Shown piece by piece: positions 16,508 through 26,327 of a DNA stretch of 64,000 nt (its first letter is position 1; each line of letters opens with the position of its first letter). The DNA comes from Parapedobacter defluvii (GTDB lineage: Bacteria; Bacteroidota; Bacteroidia; Sphingobacteriales; Sphingobacteriaceae), in the NCBI RefSeq assembly GCF_014642075.1, contig NZ_BMIK01000004.1, positions 124,001-188,000 of the forward strand, in the 5' to 3' direction. The notes below the pieces were generated by a model. The model was not told the origin of the DNA and searched no databases. It worked only from the letters and a program-made list of their open reading frames with translations. Made by a program: the position numbers and the translations under genes.

Positions 16508-17329
16508 CTACAGTTTATTTTTCTTTAACAATACAGCATACGCCTCATCTCGGACTGCGCGGAAGGTGTAGGGATCTTCGGCCAGCGAAAACAGCGTCCG
16601 GTCGATCTCTCCGTCATCCAGTTGACTGACAATCTTAATGATTCCGAGTTGTACCAGTGGATCATCTTGTTCCACCAGTGATTTTTGGAATATATCCACA
16701 ATGTCGGGTTGATCCAGGTGCTGGCCCAATACATCCAGTGCTGCCAGGCGTACATTTGTATTGCCATCGCGATTCATGGTTTGCGCAAGCAGGGTTAGTG
16801 AACGGTGGTCTAACTGCTGGTTCTGTTCGATTTCGAGGATAGCGGCCAGGCGGGTGCTTGCAGACGAACTGTCGCGAAGCCGGGTGGCGAAGGAAGGTGT
16901 TTGTGGCGCTGTCAGCACTGCATTGGTCCGGCTATGCAGGTTTTTGCTGAGCTTGGCTGCCGCCTGTTGGGACGGCGGCGACAAGGGAGGAGCCTCTTCG
17001 GTTTCTATCGGGTTGGTGGATGTATTTGCCGGTGCGTGTCCGGTTGGTTGATGCTCGTCGGTAAGCAGCTTGGTAGCAGCCAGTGGCTGATCTGTGGTCG
17101 GACGATTGATATTGAACAACCAGTAGGCACTAAGTACGGCAACCAGCAAAGAGGCAGCTGCCAGCCAGGGTATATAGGGCAAGCGTTGAAAAACAGTTTT
17201 GTTTTTATTGATCCTGTCCCGGTCGGCCTGGAGCTGTGCATGCAGGCGTTGGAGGACATCCGCGGAAGGGTCGAGATGGTCGAATTCATCGCGGTGCTTG
17301 TTTACAAAATCTTCCAAGTCATCTTTCAT
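16508..17329 (-). CDS. Membrane protein with C-terminal HEAT-like repeats, candidate anti-sigma factor
   Basis: A 273-residue protein. Residues 1-48 are a soluble, charged N-terminus (MKDDLEDFVNKHRDEFDHLD), residues about 50-70 a single transmembrane helix (IPWLAAASLLVAVLSAYWLF), then a Pro/Thr/Ser-rich linker to about residue 150, then HEAT-like helices (LAQTMNRDGNTNVRLAALDV, LVQLGIIKIVSQLDDGEID). One membrane span with a short cytoplasmic N-terminus directly after an ECF sigma gene is the layout of an anti-sigma factor, with the repeats as periplasmic sensor. I see no classical zinc-binding anti-sigma motif, so the role is inferred from position and topology. Confidence 0.65.
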   Translation of the reverse strand: MKDDLEDFVNKHRDEFDHLDPSADVLQRLHAQLQADRDRINKNKTVFQRLPYIPWLAAASLLVAVLSAYWLFNINRPTTDQPLAATKLLTDEHQPTGHAPANTSTNPIETEEAPPLSPPSQQAAAKLSKNLHSRTNAVLTAPQTPSFATRLRDSSSASTRLAAILEIEQNQQLDHRSLTLLAQTMNRDGNTNVRLAALDVLGQHLDQPDIVDIFQKSLVEQDDPLVQLGIIKIVSQLDDGEIDRTLFSLAEDPYTFRAVRDEAYAVLLKKNKL

Positions 17330-17426
17330 CTGTAACTAATTTTGTTCCATCGGTCAGATGGAGCTTATCCTATTTAAAATTTACATTTCCTTGTGTGCTA
17401 AAAATGAAATTTTAAACAGGAACGGT

Positions 17427-17966
17427 TCATAATAACATATTCTTTTCCAGTGACTGTATTACTTTTTTCTTGGCGCGGTGGTACTGTGTACGCACGGTGC
17501 TATGGGAAATTCCCAATAAGCTTGCTATCTCTTCGTGCCGCATTTCTTCAAAAACATAGAGACTCAGTATGGTTTTATATCCCGTTGGCAGTTGGTCTAT
17601 CGCTTGCCGCACCTCTTCGACCTTCCGGTCCGCCAATCGGTCCGCATCTTCGTCGTAGTGCGCTTCGTCTGCGATACCCACCAAATCCGCATCTGAAAAT
17701 GAGATTCTCTGCTTACGGAGATGGGTGATCGAGCGGTTCAGCGCAATCCGCTTAACCCAGGCACCGAAACTGGAGGCCTGCTGCAGGCGATGTATGTCTT
17801 TAAAGGCGTGATAAAACGACTCTTGAAGAATATCCTCCGCTTCTGCCGTATGTGAAACGATACGGCAAATGGAGTTATATATCGTCCGGGCGTGTTTATT
17901 GTATAATCCGGTGAATCCCCCTTCATGGCCTTTGAGGCAAAGCGCGACAAGTTCCGTTTCGTTCAT
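17427..17966 (-). CDS. ECF-family RNA polymerase sigma factor
   Basis: A 179-residue sigma-70 factor with only regions 2 and 4. Region 2 shows AEDILQESFYHAFKDIHRLQ near residue 45; region 4 shows LPTGYKTILSLYVFEEMRHE followed by the helix-turn-helix EIASLLGISHSTVRTQYHRA near residue 150. A GTG at 17978 would add four residues, but the ATG at 17964-17966 fits the promoter box at 17984-17991 better. It heads a unit with the HEAT-like membrane protein and the DUF4097 protein. The signal it answers is unknown. Confidence 0.92.
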   Translation of the reverse strand: MNETELVALCLKGHEGGFTGLYNKHARTIYNSICRIVSHTAEAEDILQESFYHAFKDIHRLQQASSFGAWVKRIALNRSITHLRKQRISFSDADLVGIADEAHYDEDADRLADRKVEEVRQAIDQLPTGYKTILSLYVFEEMRHEEIASLLGISHSTVRTQYHRAKKKVIQSLEKNMLL

Positions 17967-17983
17967 TGTTGGCGGCACGTATG

Positions 17984-17991
17984 CAAACTTA
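17984..17991 (-). promoter_or_regulatory. -7 promoter box of the ECF sigma gene
   Basis: Minus strand TAAGTTTG, an exact TAnnTTTG match, 17 bases before the chosen ATG. Confidence 0.5.
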
Positions 17992-18111
17992 TGTGTTTTA
18001 TCTGTTAGTCGTCAAACACCGAAAAATGTTGCATGAAGGATTTTGTGACCGTAGATAGAGGTTGTTGCGGGGCTTTATGAGGCTGGTGTTTGAATTGTGG
18101 TTTTTAAATAG

Positions 18112-18138
18112 AGGCTCAACCAGCACCTGGTTGAGCCT
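18112..18138 (-). terminator. Terminator of PUL A
   Basis: A perfect 12-bp stem (AGGCTCAACCAG and its complement) with loop of three, 57 bases after the stop of the last PUL A gene on the minus strand. An A/T-rich tract (CTATTTAAAAA) follows the stem in that direction. Confidence 0.75.
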
Positions 18139-18194
18139 AAGTCTACTGTCCGGACTTTGTACGCACGGGATGCAAAGCCACCGGAATGGCTAGA

Positions 18195-19460
18195 TTAAAG
18201 ATCGTCACCCCACAGGGTAATTTCGCCAATATTCACACAATTTGATCCTTGCCAATTGGAGTTTTTAATAACCAGACGGATATAGCGGACGCGGCTGGAA
18301 TCATCATCGACCATGTATTCCCAACCGGCAGCCCATTCCGCCGTTTGATCTTCGGTAGTTCCGGGTTTCAGAATTTCGTGGTCGCCTACCAATTTCCAGT
18401 CGTTCTTCCAGTCATCCGATGCCCAGTAAGCCTCGTCATTTGCTGGTCTCGTCAACTGATCCGTTGCCCAAATTTCAAAATAACGCGGGCTGTGCCCTGA
18501 AAAGGCACCGGCATCCGTACGCGGCCATATCCGGAAACGACTGAGTTCTGCCTGTACTCCCATGTCAAATGTAAAACGATGGGGGAAGTCAAATCCGGGC
18601 GCATTTTCTACCGTATGCAGGATGTTTGGATTGCTTGTGCCCCCATCCCATATTCTTGCCAAGTTTCTGTCGCCGTTGACGGAAGTGTTATCTCCGGCCA
18701 ATGCGACGATCGCAAAATTCGATTTATTGATTTCGCGCTCCAACTTAGGCAGTACATATTCCCTTACCGGTGCCTCCAACGGTTCCAATGCATTTTCAGG
18801 CAGGTGCGTGGTAACGATACCAATTACATCGTCTGTCTCCAGGCCGGTTAATACGGTCTGCATTTCGTCATTCTCCACGCGAAGGGACTGCTCTATCCCG
18901 CCTACCGTATAATTCACGGTAACATATTGAACGGTGCTGCTGGCAATCGGCTCCCATTCGATGAGCATGGTTCCATCCAATTGCTTTGTAATGGCCGATA
19001 CGCTCCTATTCCTTAGCGACTGGATATAAAACTCGCCAAAAACGGTAACGACCAGCTCGGTGGGTATAGAGAAGTGCCCTTGATTGTCTTGGGTAATGAA
19101 TTCAAACGTATAGGTACCTTCGTCTAAGTTCTCGAGATCATAGGACAAATTGATCCTACCGCTTTGCGTACGGCTCACATCGATCACGACGGAATCCGTC
19201 CGCTTGTTCCAATAAATAACCGTCTTGGTAATCCTCGGATCCGCATTAACTTCCCAATCGAACCTGATCTTTTTGTATCCCGACAAGGCCTTGAGTGAAT
19301 CCACAACGCCCGTATAAATCCCTTCTCCGAAATCGTAGTATTGCTGGTGGATGCTATTCATGTCATCGCAACCCATCACGCCGAGTTGGGTGATGATGGC
19401 GCATAGGATTGCCCATTTTTTCACAATCTTCTCCTGAATTTTTTTCATGGCTATATTCAT
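18195..19460 (-). CDS. DUF4998 surface lipoprotein with C-terminal discoidin-like domain
   Basis: A 421-residue lipoprotein: signal peptide and lipobox QLGVMGC near residue 30, an N-terminal DUF4998-type region (about 40-230, including IRFDWEVNADPRITKTVIYW) that reads as fibronectin-like beta sandwiches, then a C-terminal beta domain (about 240-420: HRFTFDMGVQAELSRFRIWP, RYFEIWATDQL, VRYIRLVIKNS) resembling F5/8 type C or DUF5000. The same C-terminal module ends the neighbouring lipoprotein at 19483. Probably surface-anchored and helps capture glycan for the SusC/SusD pair. Start at 19460 or at the Met four codons later. Domain names are from memory of the families. Confidence 0.8.
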   Translation of the reverse strand: MNIAMKKIQEKIVKKWAILCAIITQLGVMGCDDMNSIHQQYYDFGEGIYTGVVDSLKALSGYKKIRFDWEVNADPRITKTVIYWNKRTDSVVIDVSRTQSGRINLSYDLENLDEGTYTFEFITQDNQGHFSIPTELVVTVFGEFYIQSLRNRSVSAITKQLDGTMLIEWEPIASSTVQYVTVNYTVGGIEQSLRVENDEMQTVLTGLETDDVIGIVTTHLPENALEPLEAPVREYVLPKLEREINKSNFAIVALAGDNTSVNGDRNLARIWDGGTSNPNILHTVENAPGFDFPHRFTFDMGVQAELSRFRIWPRTDAGAFSGHSPRYFEIWATDQLTRPANDEAYWASDDWKNDWKLVGDHEILKPGTTEDQTAEWAAGWEYMVDDDSSRVRYIRLVIKNSNWQGSNCVNIGEITLWGDDL

Positions 19461-19482
19461 GCTTAACTTCTTAGAAAAATCC

Positions 19483-20718
19483 TTATTCTTCTATCACTCC
19501 GTCATCTCCATAGATGGATACTTCCGCAATGTGCATTGCGGGAGTCCTTGCCCAGGTTTCTTTCACCACAAATCTGAGGTAGCGGACTTCTCCAACTCCG
19601 GATTCGAATATAAATTCACTTCCGGCTTGCGTAGCAGCTTCGTCATCTGCGTTTGTTTGCCCCAAGGGAAGCCCTGAGGGCTTGATTTGCTCAAAGTCCC
19701 CAATCAAAATCCAATCATCTTTCCATGCTTCGCCACTCCAGTATGGATCGTTGATGCCATGGGTCAGCTCCTTACTACCCCACACTTCGAAATACCGTAA
19801 ATTGTGCTGATTGAAAACGTAACCATCCTGCCTATTCCAAAGCATCATTCGGCTTAGCTTGGCTTCTACCCCCAAATCGATCGTAAATGTCTGCGGAGGT
19901 GTAAAACCGGCATCCGGGACGGTATGCCAAATCACCTGGACATTGCCATCCCAGATATTGCTGATGGGACGGCTGTTATGAGACGTATAGTTGTCTCCCG
20001 CCAGATGCCCGTCCTTGAAGTTGCTTTTATCCAACAATTTTTCATAAAGTGGTTCGGCCGCCACAACCAGGGTATCGGTGGTGTTCCCAAACCGATCGAT
20101 CAGGCTTACGCCGAATTTCCTTTGATCGGTGTTGTAGCCCCTGATCGAGCGCTTTTCTTCCGTTGTTGACGAGTAGACCAGATCGTATTCTTCCCATTCC
20201 CCTTCGTCGCTCATTGCATACAAAAATGCGCCTATCAAGGCATTCGATTCATTTTTCCATCGGATAACCACCCCGCCAAAATCGGGTTCCAAGGTAATGG
20301 TCTTAAATACCGACCGGAAAGGAGGCTCCAAGGGAACGAAAGACCCTTTATACGGCTCCGATTTGTTCTCGCTATGGTCCACCAAAGAAAGAGTAAAATC
20401 ACAGGGAACAATGTCTGCCAGGCCTTCGATGATGACATAGTTGTTGTAAACCGAAGAGCGGGCAACTTTCTTTTCGTCATTGAAGATATATTCGCATGTG
20501 ACGTACGATATATCCGTTTCATCCGGAAGGTCGTAACTGATTTTTGCCCCTCCGGGCAGCGATTCAATACTGACATTGGTCACGGCGGAGGGGGGTGTGC
20601 GGTCGACCGGCGTTTGGCCGATATTCTCTTCTTTGCAAGATACCGCGATTCCTATTCCCATCAGAATGAGGCACCGGAAGAAAAAGGATGAATGGGTTAT
20701 ATTTTTGAAATAATTCAT
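19483..20718 (-). CDS. DUF4959/DUF5000-type surface lipoprotein
   Basis: A 411-residue lipoprotein with lipobox MGIGIAVSC near residue 28. Residues about 35-125 form a DUF4959-like fibronectin fold (DRTPPSAVTNVSIESLPGGA, then KISYDLPDETDISYVTCEYI), residues about 130-220 a second beta domain (possibly DUF5126), and residues about 235-411 the discoidin-like DUF5000 module (TFTIDLGVEAKLSRMMLWNR, LRYFEVWGSKEL, RYLRFVVKETW). It lies between the SusD gene (28 bp) and the DUF4998 gene (22 bp). Likely a substrate-binding surface protein of PUL A; the ligand is not known. Confidence 0.82.
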   Translation of the reverse strand: MNYFKNITHSSFFFRCLILMGIGIAVSCKEENIGQTPVDRTPPSAVTNVSIESLPGGAKISYDLPDETDISYVTCEYIFNDEKKVARSSVYNNYVIIEGLADIVPCDFTLSLVDHSENKSEPYKGSFVPLEPPFRSVFKTITLEPDFGGVVIRWKNESNALIGAFLYAMSDEGEWEEYDLVYSSTTEEKRSIRGYNTDQRKFGVSLIDRFGNTTDTLVVAAEPLYEKLLDKSNFKDGHLAGDNYTSHNSRPISNIWDGNVQVIWHTVPDAGFTPPQTFTIDLGVEAKLSRMMLWNRQDGYVFNQHNLRYFEVWGSKELTHGINDPYWSGEAWKDDWILIGDFEQIKPSGLPLGQTNADDEAATQAGSEFIFESGVGEVRYLRFVVKETWARTPAMHIAEVSIYGDDGVIEE

Positions 20719-20746
20719 GATTCTACGATATATAATTGACGAAGAT

Positions 20747-22657
20747 TTACCATCCTGGATTTTGCTTTAAATTGGGGTTTTGAATGATGGTGGTCATCCA
20801 TAAGGGCCAGAGGTAATCTTTTGTGGTATAGTTTCTATTGTTGAAATAGGTTACAATTTGGTAATACTCCTCAGGCTTGACTCCCTGGTGATCCCAGCCC
20901 TGTACAGGCTGATTCATGTACCGCATCGCATCTTTCCAACGGCGTAGATCAAACATGCGTTGCCCTTCAAAGGCTAATTCAATTAATCGTTCGCGTTTTA
21001 TAATTTCGCGCATTCCCTCTTTGGTGGTGGGTTTTCCCGGGATGGTTCCATATTTGGCCCACGACTGGACCACACCTTCCAACCCCGCCCGGAAGCGGAT
21101 GCTATCGACCCATTGATATACTTCATTATCCGGTTCAATTTTTACCTCGTTTGCAGCTTCCGCGCGCAATAGGTAAAGATCGCTCAGCCGAATAAGCGGT
21201 ATTGAAAATCGATAGGGGCTAGGAGACGCAGTGGTCGTTGCCGATCTGAAACTTACCAACTTTTTAATAAAATATCCGGTTTTGATGTGTGCATCGTTGA
21301 AAACCACGCCATGGGGATCTCCACTACGGTTTTTGATCACCAGGGTTTGGTCTTCCGGCTGTGCTAATGCTTCATACAGACTGCGGTCAAAAGCCAAATG
21401 TGCATAGAACCGCGGCTCCCGGTAAAAATTGAGGTTGGCCGTTGTTTCTCCCCTGCTGATGTAGTACCGGTGAAAAGAGCCCGTATCTCTTCGCATTTCA
21501 TAGCGGTTGGAATAGCCCCAAAAACGGTCTTCATCAATCGGCACGCCATTTTGTGTATAATACTGTTCGGCAATTTTCAGCGTTGCGCTCAGTTCGGACG
21601 TACCACTATACGTTGTGAAAAACTTCGGTGTGCAGTAGTTTTGGAACTGGTTGGCATTATTGTACGCGGGATGCGCCCAAACGATTTCCGGGTTGTCAAT
21701 GGGCCGTTCCGAAACCGCTCCCCGCAATGTATATTTTAAGAGTGTCGTATCGGACATTGTTTCAAAGCCCCGTTTGAAATGGAAAAGCGAATGGCCGTTT
21801 TGATGACAAATGTTAATGGCTTCATCTATCGCTTGCAATGCCCGCTCCCATTTCGCGTTCTCTGCTTGGGATGGAAAAAGTTGGATATCTCTTTTATCCG
21901 CATAGCTTACATAATCCGGATTTCCATTGAGAAGTGGGCTTGCCGCCCAAACGAGGGCTTTCGCCTTTACAGAAGCTGCAATGGATTTGGTTATGCGTCC
22001 CATATCCGTTGTCGTTTCCTCGATTTGATCGGGAAGGTTTTCCATGGATTCGTCCAAGAGGCGAACAACGAAGTTGACCACAGAATCTACCGGCTCGCGG
22101 AATACCCTGACATCTTCTGGATTTGCGTTGACGGGTTGATTGACATCGATAATGGGAATCGGCCCATAAAGCTGCAACAGGAAATAATGCAAATAGGCCT
22201 TGATGAACTTCACCTCCGATACCCAGCGGACGCGTTCCCAAGCTTGCAGATCCGGTACCTTTTCTATGTTTTCCAAAAAGATGTTGCAGTCGCGGATGCC
22301 TATCCATAGGTTCCGTCCGTCACGTCTACCGTCCCAGTAATTTTGAAAAGGGTCGGCCGAGTTCTGATCGTTCGTTGCGATTCTTGAACCGCTCCGGGCA
22401 TTTAATCCCCCTACATTGGTGTCCCACCAGATCTCGTCGAAACCGACGTTTGCCGGATAGACAAAGGGATCGTTTTGATTGGGAAGCATGTTATAGCAAC
22501 TGAAGAGGAATTTTTCTGAATTGATCCGATTTGAAAAGGCGTTGTCCAGCGTGGGAACGCCATCGGGAACAACGTTGAGGTATTCGGAGCAATTGGTCAA
22601 GCTGAATAAGCTTAAGACCATTGTAAGCTGTTTAACTATTTTGGTAAAATCTTTCAT
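20747..22657 (-). CDS. SusD/RagB-family outer-membrane lipoprotein (PUL A)
   Basis: SusD proteins sit as lids on SusC channels and bind glycan at the cell surface. The 636-residue product (ATG at 22657; a longer frame overlapping susC is rejected) has a lipobox at FSLTNC, the SusD N-terminal TPR-like region (WIGIRDCNIFLENIEKV, VKFIKAYLHYFLLQLYGPIP), and the C-terminal RagB part (ERLIELAFEGQRMFDLRRWK, then the tail NPNLKQNPGW). It follows susC by 14 bp. Slightly long but within range. Confidence 0.93.
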   Translation of the reverse strand: MKDFTKIVKQLTMVLSLFSLTNCSEYLNVVPDGVPTLDNAFSNRINSEKFLFSCYNMLPNQNDPFVYPANVGFDEIWWDTNVGGLNARSGSRIATNDQNSADPFQNYWDGRRDGRNLWIGIRDCNIFLENIEKVPDLQAWERVRWVSEVKFIKAYLHYFLLQLYGPIPIIDVNQPVNANPEDVRVFREPVDSVVNFVVRLLDESMENLPDQIEETTTDMGRITKSIAASVKAKALVWAASPLLNGNPDYVSYADKRDIQLFPSQAENAKWERALQAIDEAINICHQNGHSLFHFKRGFETMSDTTLLKYTLRGAVSERPIDNPEIVWAHPAYNNANQFQNYCTPKFFTTYSGTSELSATLKIAEQYYTQNGVPIDEDRFWGYSNRYEMRRDTGSFHRYYISRGETTANLNFYREPRFYAHLAFDRSLYEALAQPEDQTLVIKNRSGDPHGVVFNDAHIKTGYFIKKLVSFRSATTTASPSPYRFSIPLIRLSDLYLLRAEAANEVKIEPDNEVYQWVDSIRFRAGLEGVVQSWAKYGTIPGKPTTKEGMREIIKRERLIELAFEGQRMFDLRRWKDAMRYMNQPVQGWDHQGVKPEEYYQIVTYFNNRNYTTKDYLWPLWMTTIIQNPNLKQNPGW

Positions 22658-22671
22658 GTTGTTTCGTTGTT

Positions 22672-25600
22672 CTAAAATTCTACATTCACACCCATATTGA
22701 CGACGCGCTGGAGGGGATAGTTGAAGGCATTGCCGGCTTGTTCGGGATCCCATAATTTGAAGGTGCGCAATTGGAATAGGTTACTGCCGGAGGCATAGAC
22801 CCGCAGGCCCTTCACTCCGAATCTGTCTAAGTAACGCGTGGGCAGTGTATAGCCCATTTCTGCCGTTTTCAATCGGATAAATGAGCCCCTTCGCATCCAC
22901 CAGGTGCTTGATACGTTGTTGTTGCTGATCGCTGTTTCGGATAAGCGCGGCCAAAAAGCGTAGATATTCCGATTGTCTTCCGACCAATGATCATCTGCAA
23001 TGGCCTGCAGTAATGCCCGGTTGTTCGTCAATGTAGTTATATCGGTGCTCCCGGCAACGAAAGGAGCCGTGGCGTTGGGATCTATCCAAAATGCAGAGCG
23101 GTCGGATCCCTGAAAGAATACGGATAGGTCAAAATTCTTGTAGCCCAGAGATAGCCCGAATCCGTAATTGACCTCAGGGGTCGTTGGATAACCAATAGGC
23201 ACCTGATCGTTTTCGTCTATCCGTCCATCCCTGTTGATGTCTTTATATTTGATATCCCCCGCCCCGTATTCGCCGAACGTTTGGATTGGGGAGTTTTTTA
23301 CCTCTTCATCATCCAGGAAAAGTCGTTCGGCAATATACCCCCATCGCTGGGAAATCTTTTGTCCTTCCCTCGATCGCCAGGGCGTGGCTGAATAGTCGGG
23401 TTCTTCGTATATTTCAAACCGGCTGGCCGCGTAGGAGAAGTTACCCCTGACAATCGCCCACAGACCGGAAGCAAAGGCCTTATTATAATCGACCGAAATT
23501 TCGCCTCCCTTTCCACTTGCTTTTCCGATATTTGCTTTTGGCGTGGCCTGAAGTCCCATTGTGCTCGGTATATCGGCCCTGGTTTGGAGGATATTACTCC
23601 TGTTTTCCTGAAAGTAGTCCGCTTGGATTTCCAGGCTATTCCATAAGTTCAATTCCAAACCTAGATTGGTCTTTTGGCTGACTTCCCATGTAATAAACGG
23701 GTCTTCGTAGCGCGAAATTGAGATTCCGCTGCGATTATAGCCATACGTATCACCAAAACTGATGCCCCTGCCGCCGTCATTCATGTTGACATTGGACAGG
23801 TAATAGAACCGATCTTCTTTTAGCCCGATCTCATCATTTCCGACCAACCCATAGGTTGCCCGAAGTTTTAACTTGGAAATCACATTGCTGTACTTTTCCA
23901 TGAAAGATTCGTTGGAAATGATCCATCCCAGTCCCGCTGACGGAAAAAAGCCCCACCGCTCATTCTTTGAAAAGCGTTCGGATCCATTGTATCCGAAGTT
24001 AGCTTCCAGGAAGTACGTTTCGCTATAGCTATAGGTAGCTCTTCCGGCGAGGCCCATGTTACGTTGGGGCAACGATAATTGCAAGGTATTGTAGGTGTTG
24101 TCTTTCCGTTCGCGTAGGGTTCCCACCAGCAAACCCGAAAGCGTGTGCTTTTCGGCAATGCTCGTTTGGTATTGGACAGCTCCTTCGAAGTACAGGGTAT
24201 TTTCCATTTGCCGGTCGCCAGGCACATAGTCGAGATAATCTGTGCCGGCATCGGGATTAAGGGCAATCAACCGATAGTCATTGACACCTGCTATTTGTGG
24301 GGATAATGCGTAGTAAAACGGATTGTACTGACGCCTGACCTCTAGTTGTGCAAACCTGTTTACGTTCAATAAGCCTCTTGCGGAAAGCCCCTTGGTGATG
24401 AATTTCAGGTCTTGTTTTAACTCGAACTGAACATACATTGAGGAGCGGTCATTTGACCGGTACCCTTTTAACATTTCCGCATAGGGATTCAAATAGGTAC
24501 CGGACGCGGTATTTCCGTATAAAATGTGTTTTGCGAAAATCGTTGATTCATCAGGTTCGTAATACGGTAAAAAATAGACAGGATTTGCCAATACCGCTTT
24601 ATTATACAAGTTGGTGCCTCCGTATAGCGGCCCCTGGTAGTCGTCGAATACGCCGTTGAGGCGTACGATGGCTTCTGTGGTTTTTGTGAGATTAACATTG
24701 ATATTGGACCGTAACGAGTATCTGTTTATATCGATGTTATTATTGAAATTTTGCCGGTTATCTACCTTAAGAATTCCTTGGTCTTTTGAATATGCTGCAG
24801 CAATGTAGTACCTCGCAATCTTTCCGCCTCCACTGACATTCAGGTTGTACCGCTGATTGAAGGTGTTCTTATCAAATAACAGATCCTGCCAGTCGACTGC
24901 GGGATAATACAATGGATCAATCCCCCGTTCCGTATAGTTTACCTTCTTTTCATCATATGGTAGGCGCATACCCGGTGTTCGCGTGCGCACGGCCTCATTG
25001 TGCAACTTCATATAGGTTACAGGATCTGCCAATTGTACATTCTCTGTGGGGCCGGAATAGGATCCTTCCGCCCTGAACTGCACTTTCACATCGCCCTCAC
25101 GGCCTTCTTTGGTCGTCACTAGGATCACGCCATTAGCCCCCCGGGCACCATAGAGCGCTGTTGCATTGGCGTCTTTCATGATCGAAAAGCTGGCGATATC
25201 ATCTACTGTCAAACGGGATAGATCTTCCGTTGTCATTTCCACGTTATCGATCAATATCAGTGGGTCTACCTTTCCCGTTCCGAAACTGGTTACGCCGCGG
25301 ATGAAAAATTGGGCATTATCCGCCCCAGGCTCGCCCGTCCGTTGATAGGAAATCATGCCAGCGATGCGCCCGGCAAAAGCCGTGGTGAGGTTACTGGAAG
25401 GCACTCTTAAATCGGAAGGATTTACAGTGGTGATCGATGCAATCACGCTTTCTTTCTTTTGCTTGCCAAAGGCGACAACCACGACTTCGTCAACTTGCTG
25501 GGACGACTCCGTTAGTACGACATCTAGCGTATGTCGGTTTCCGACGGGCACTTCCTGGGCTTCATAGCCAACCATGGAGAATACCAAGATGGCTTTGTCG

Positions 25601-26148
25601 GGCACTTCCAATGCATAGCGTCCGTCTTGATCGGTGCTGATTCCCACCGCAGCACGGTTTTTCACCACTACAGATACCCCGGGCAGGGGCTCTCCGTTTT
25701 TTTGGGTAACCCGCCCCGTTACCACGCGTTCCTGCGGCGGTGGAATTGGGGAAAGGGTTACTTTTGGAAGCGTACCCTTGAACTCGCGTCCGCTGATCGC
25801 TATGGTTTTGTCCTTAATTTCGTAAATCAATCCTCTTGAAGTCAGGATGTTATTCAACACCATTTCCAATGGCTTGTCTTTCACATTCAGTGAAACCAGC
25901 ATGTTCTTTTTCACGTATTGATCGTTATAAATCACCAAATAGTCGGTTTGCAATTCGATGGCCTCAAGGACCTTGATAATGGATTGCTGTTTGACCTTTA
26001 GCGTGACGGTTTGAGATAGCGATGCTCCACTTACATGCAGGCAAGCGACTGTTAACAACAGCGATGTCAATCTCATAATTCGGAGTATTGGGTAGAGGCC
26101 ATTGGGCGTTATTCGCTTACCCAATGGATAAAATACATAATTTATCAT
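22672..26148 (-). CDS. SusC/RagA TonB-linked outer-membrane transporter with STN domain (PUL A)
   Basis: A 1158-residue SusC-type transporter. Order: signal peptide (about 20-45), STN domain (about 48-118: VTLKVKQQSIIKVLEAIEL, VSLNVKDKPLEMVLNNIL), carboxypeptidase-regulatory domain (about 140-215, RVVTGRVTQKNGEPLPGVSV), TonB-box region and plug (about 220-345, VDEVVVVAFGKQKK; SIMKDANATALYGARGANGV), then the barrel to the final Phe. STN domains contact a FecR anti-sigma protein, and one (fecR) lies just upstream, so substrate binding should be signalled to the sigma factor at 27571. The first Met is kept although an internal Met before the signal peptide core is possible. Confidence 0.94.
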   Translation of the reverse strand: MINYVFYPLGKRITPNGLYPILRIMRLTSLLLTVACLHVSGASLSQTVTLKVKQQSIIKVLEAIELQTDYLVIYNDQYVKKNMLVSLNVKDKPLEMVLNNILTSRGLIYEIKDKTIAISGREFKGTLPKVTLSPIPPPQERVVTGRVTQKNGEPLPGVSVVVKNRAAVGISTDQDGRYALEVPDKAILVFSMVGYEAQEVPVGNRHTLDVVLTESSQQVDEVVVVAFGKQKKESVIASITTVNPSDLRVPSSNLTTAFAGRIAGMISYQRTGEPGADNAQFFIRGVTSFGTGKVDPLILIDNVEMTTEDLSRLTVDDIASFSIMKDANATALYGARGANGVILVTTKEGREGDVKVQFRAEGSYSGPTENVQLADPVTYMKLHNEAVRTRTPGMRLPYDEKKVNYTERGIDPLYYPAVDWQDLLFDKNTFNQRYNLNVSGGGKIARYYIAAAYSKDQGILKVDNRQNFNNNIDINRYSLRSNINVNLTKTTEAIVRLNGVFDDYQGPLYGGTNLYNKAVLANPVYFLPYYEPDESTIFAKHILYGNTASGTYLNPYAEMLKGYRSNDRSSMYVQFELKQDLKFITKGLSARGLLNVNRFAQLEVRRQYNPFYYALSPQIAGVNDYRLIALNPDAGTDYLDYVPGDRQMENTLYFEGAVQYQTSIAEKHTLSGLLVGTLRERKDNTYNTLQLSLPQRNMGLAGRATYSYSETYFLEANFGYNGSERFSKNERWGFFPSAGLGWIISNESFMEKYSNVISKLKLRATYGLVGNDEIGLKEDRFYYLSNVNMNDGGRGISFGDTYGYNRSGISISRYEDPFITWEVSQKTNLGLELNLWNSLEIQADYFQENRSNILQTRADIPSTMGLQATPKANIGKASGKGGEISVDYNKAFASGLWAIVRGNFSYAASRFEIYEEPDYSATPWRSREGQKISQRWGYIAERLFLDDEEVKNSPIQTFGEYGAGDIKYKDINRDGRIDENDQVPIGYPTTPEVNYGFGLSLGYKNFDLSVFFQGSDRSAFWIDPNATAPFVAGSTDITTLTNNRALLQAIADDHWSEDNRNIYAFWPRLSETAISNNNVSSTWWMRRGSFIRLKTAEMGYTLPTRYLDRFGVKGLRVYASGSNLFQLRTFKLWDPEQAGNAFNYPLQRVVNMGVNVEF

Positions 26149-26215
26149 TACGTTTGTACGTTTAGATAGATTTAAATGGTTTTTATTTTCGGTTTTAAAC
26201 TGTTGCTGCTAAACA

Positions 26216-26245
26216 AAAGGGGGAGTGTTGGTAGCACTTCCCTTT
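26216..26245 (-). terminator. Hairpin between fecR and susC of PUL A
   Basis: An imperfect stem of 11-12 bases with a seven-base loop, followed on the minus strand by CTTTTGTTTA. It lies in the 179-bp gap after fecR and would end the sigma-fecR transcript, leaving susC to its own promoter. Confidence 0.5.
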
Positions 26246-26327
26246 CCTGTCTTTCTGGGTGGTCATATGTTTCTCATAGTTTCAAAGTTTAATGTGTGAT
26301 AATTGGTTATTTATTCATTGGAAGACC

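Noticed and set aside
17340-17426. Weak inverted repeat between the ECF sigma and HEAT-like genes
   Set aside because: A/T-only pairing with a bulge; likely chance in an AT-rich spacer.
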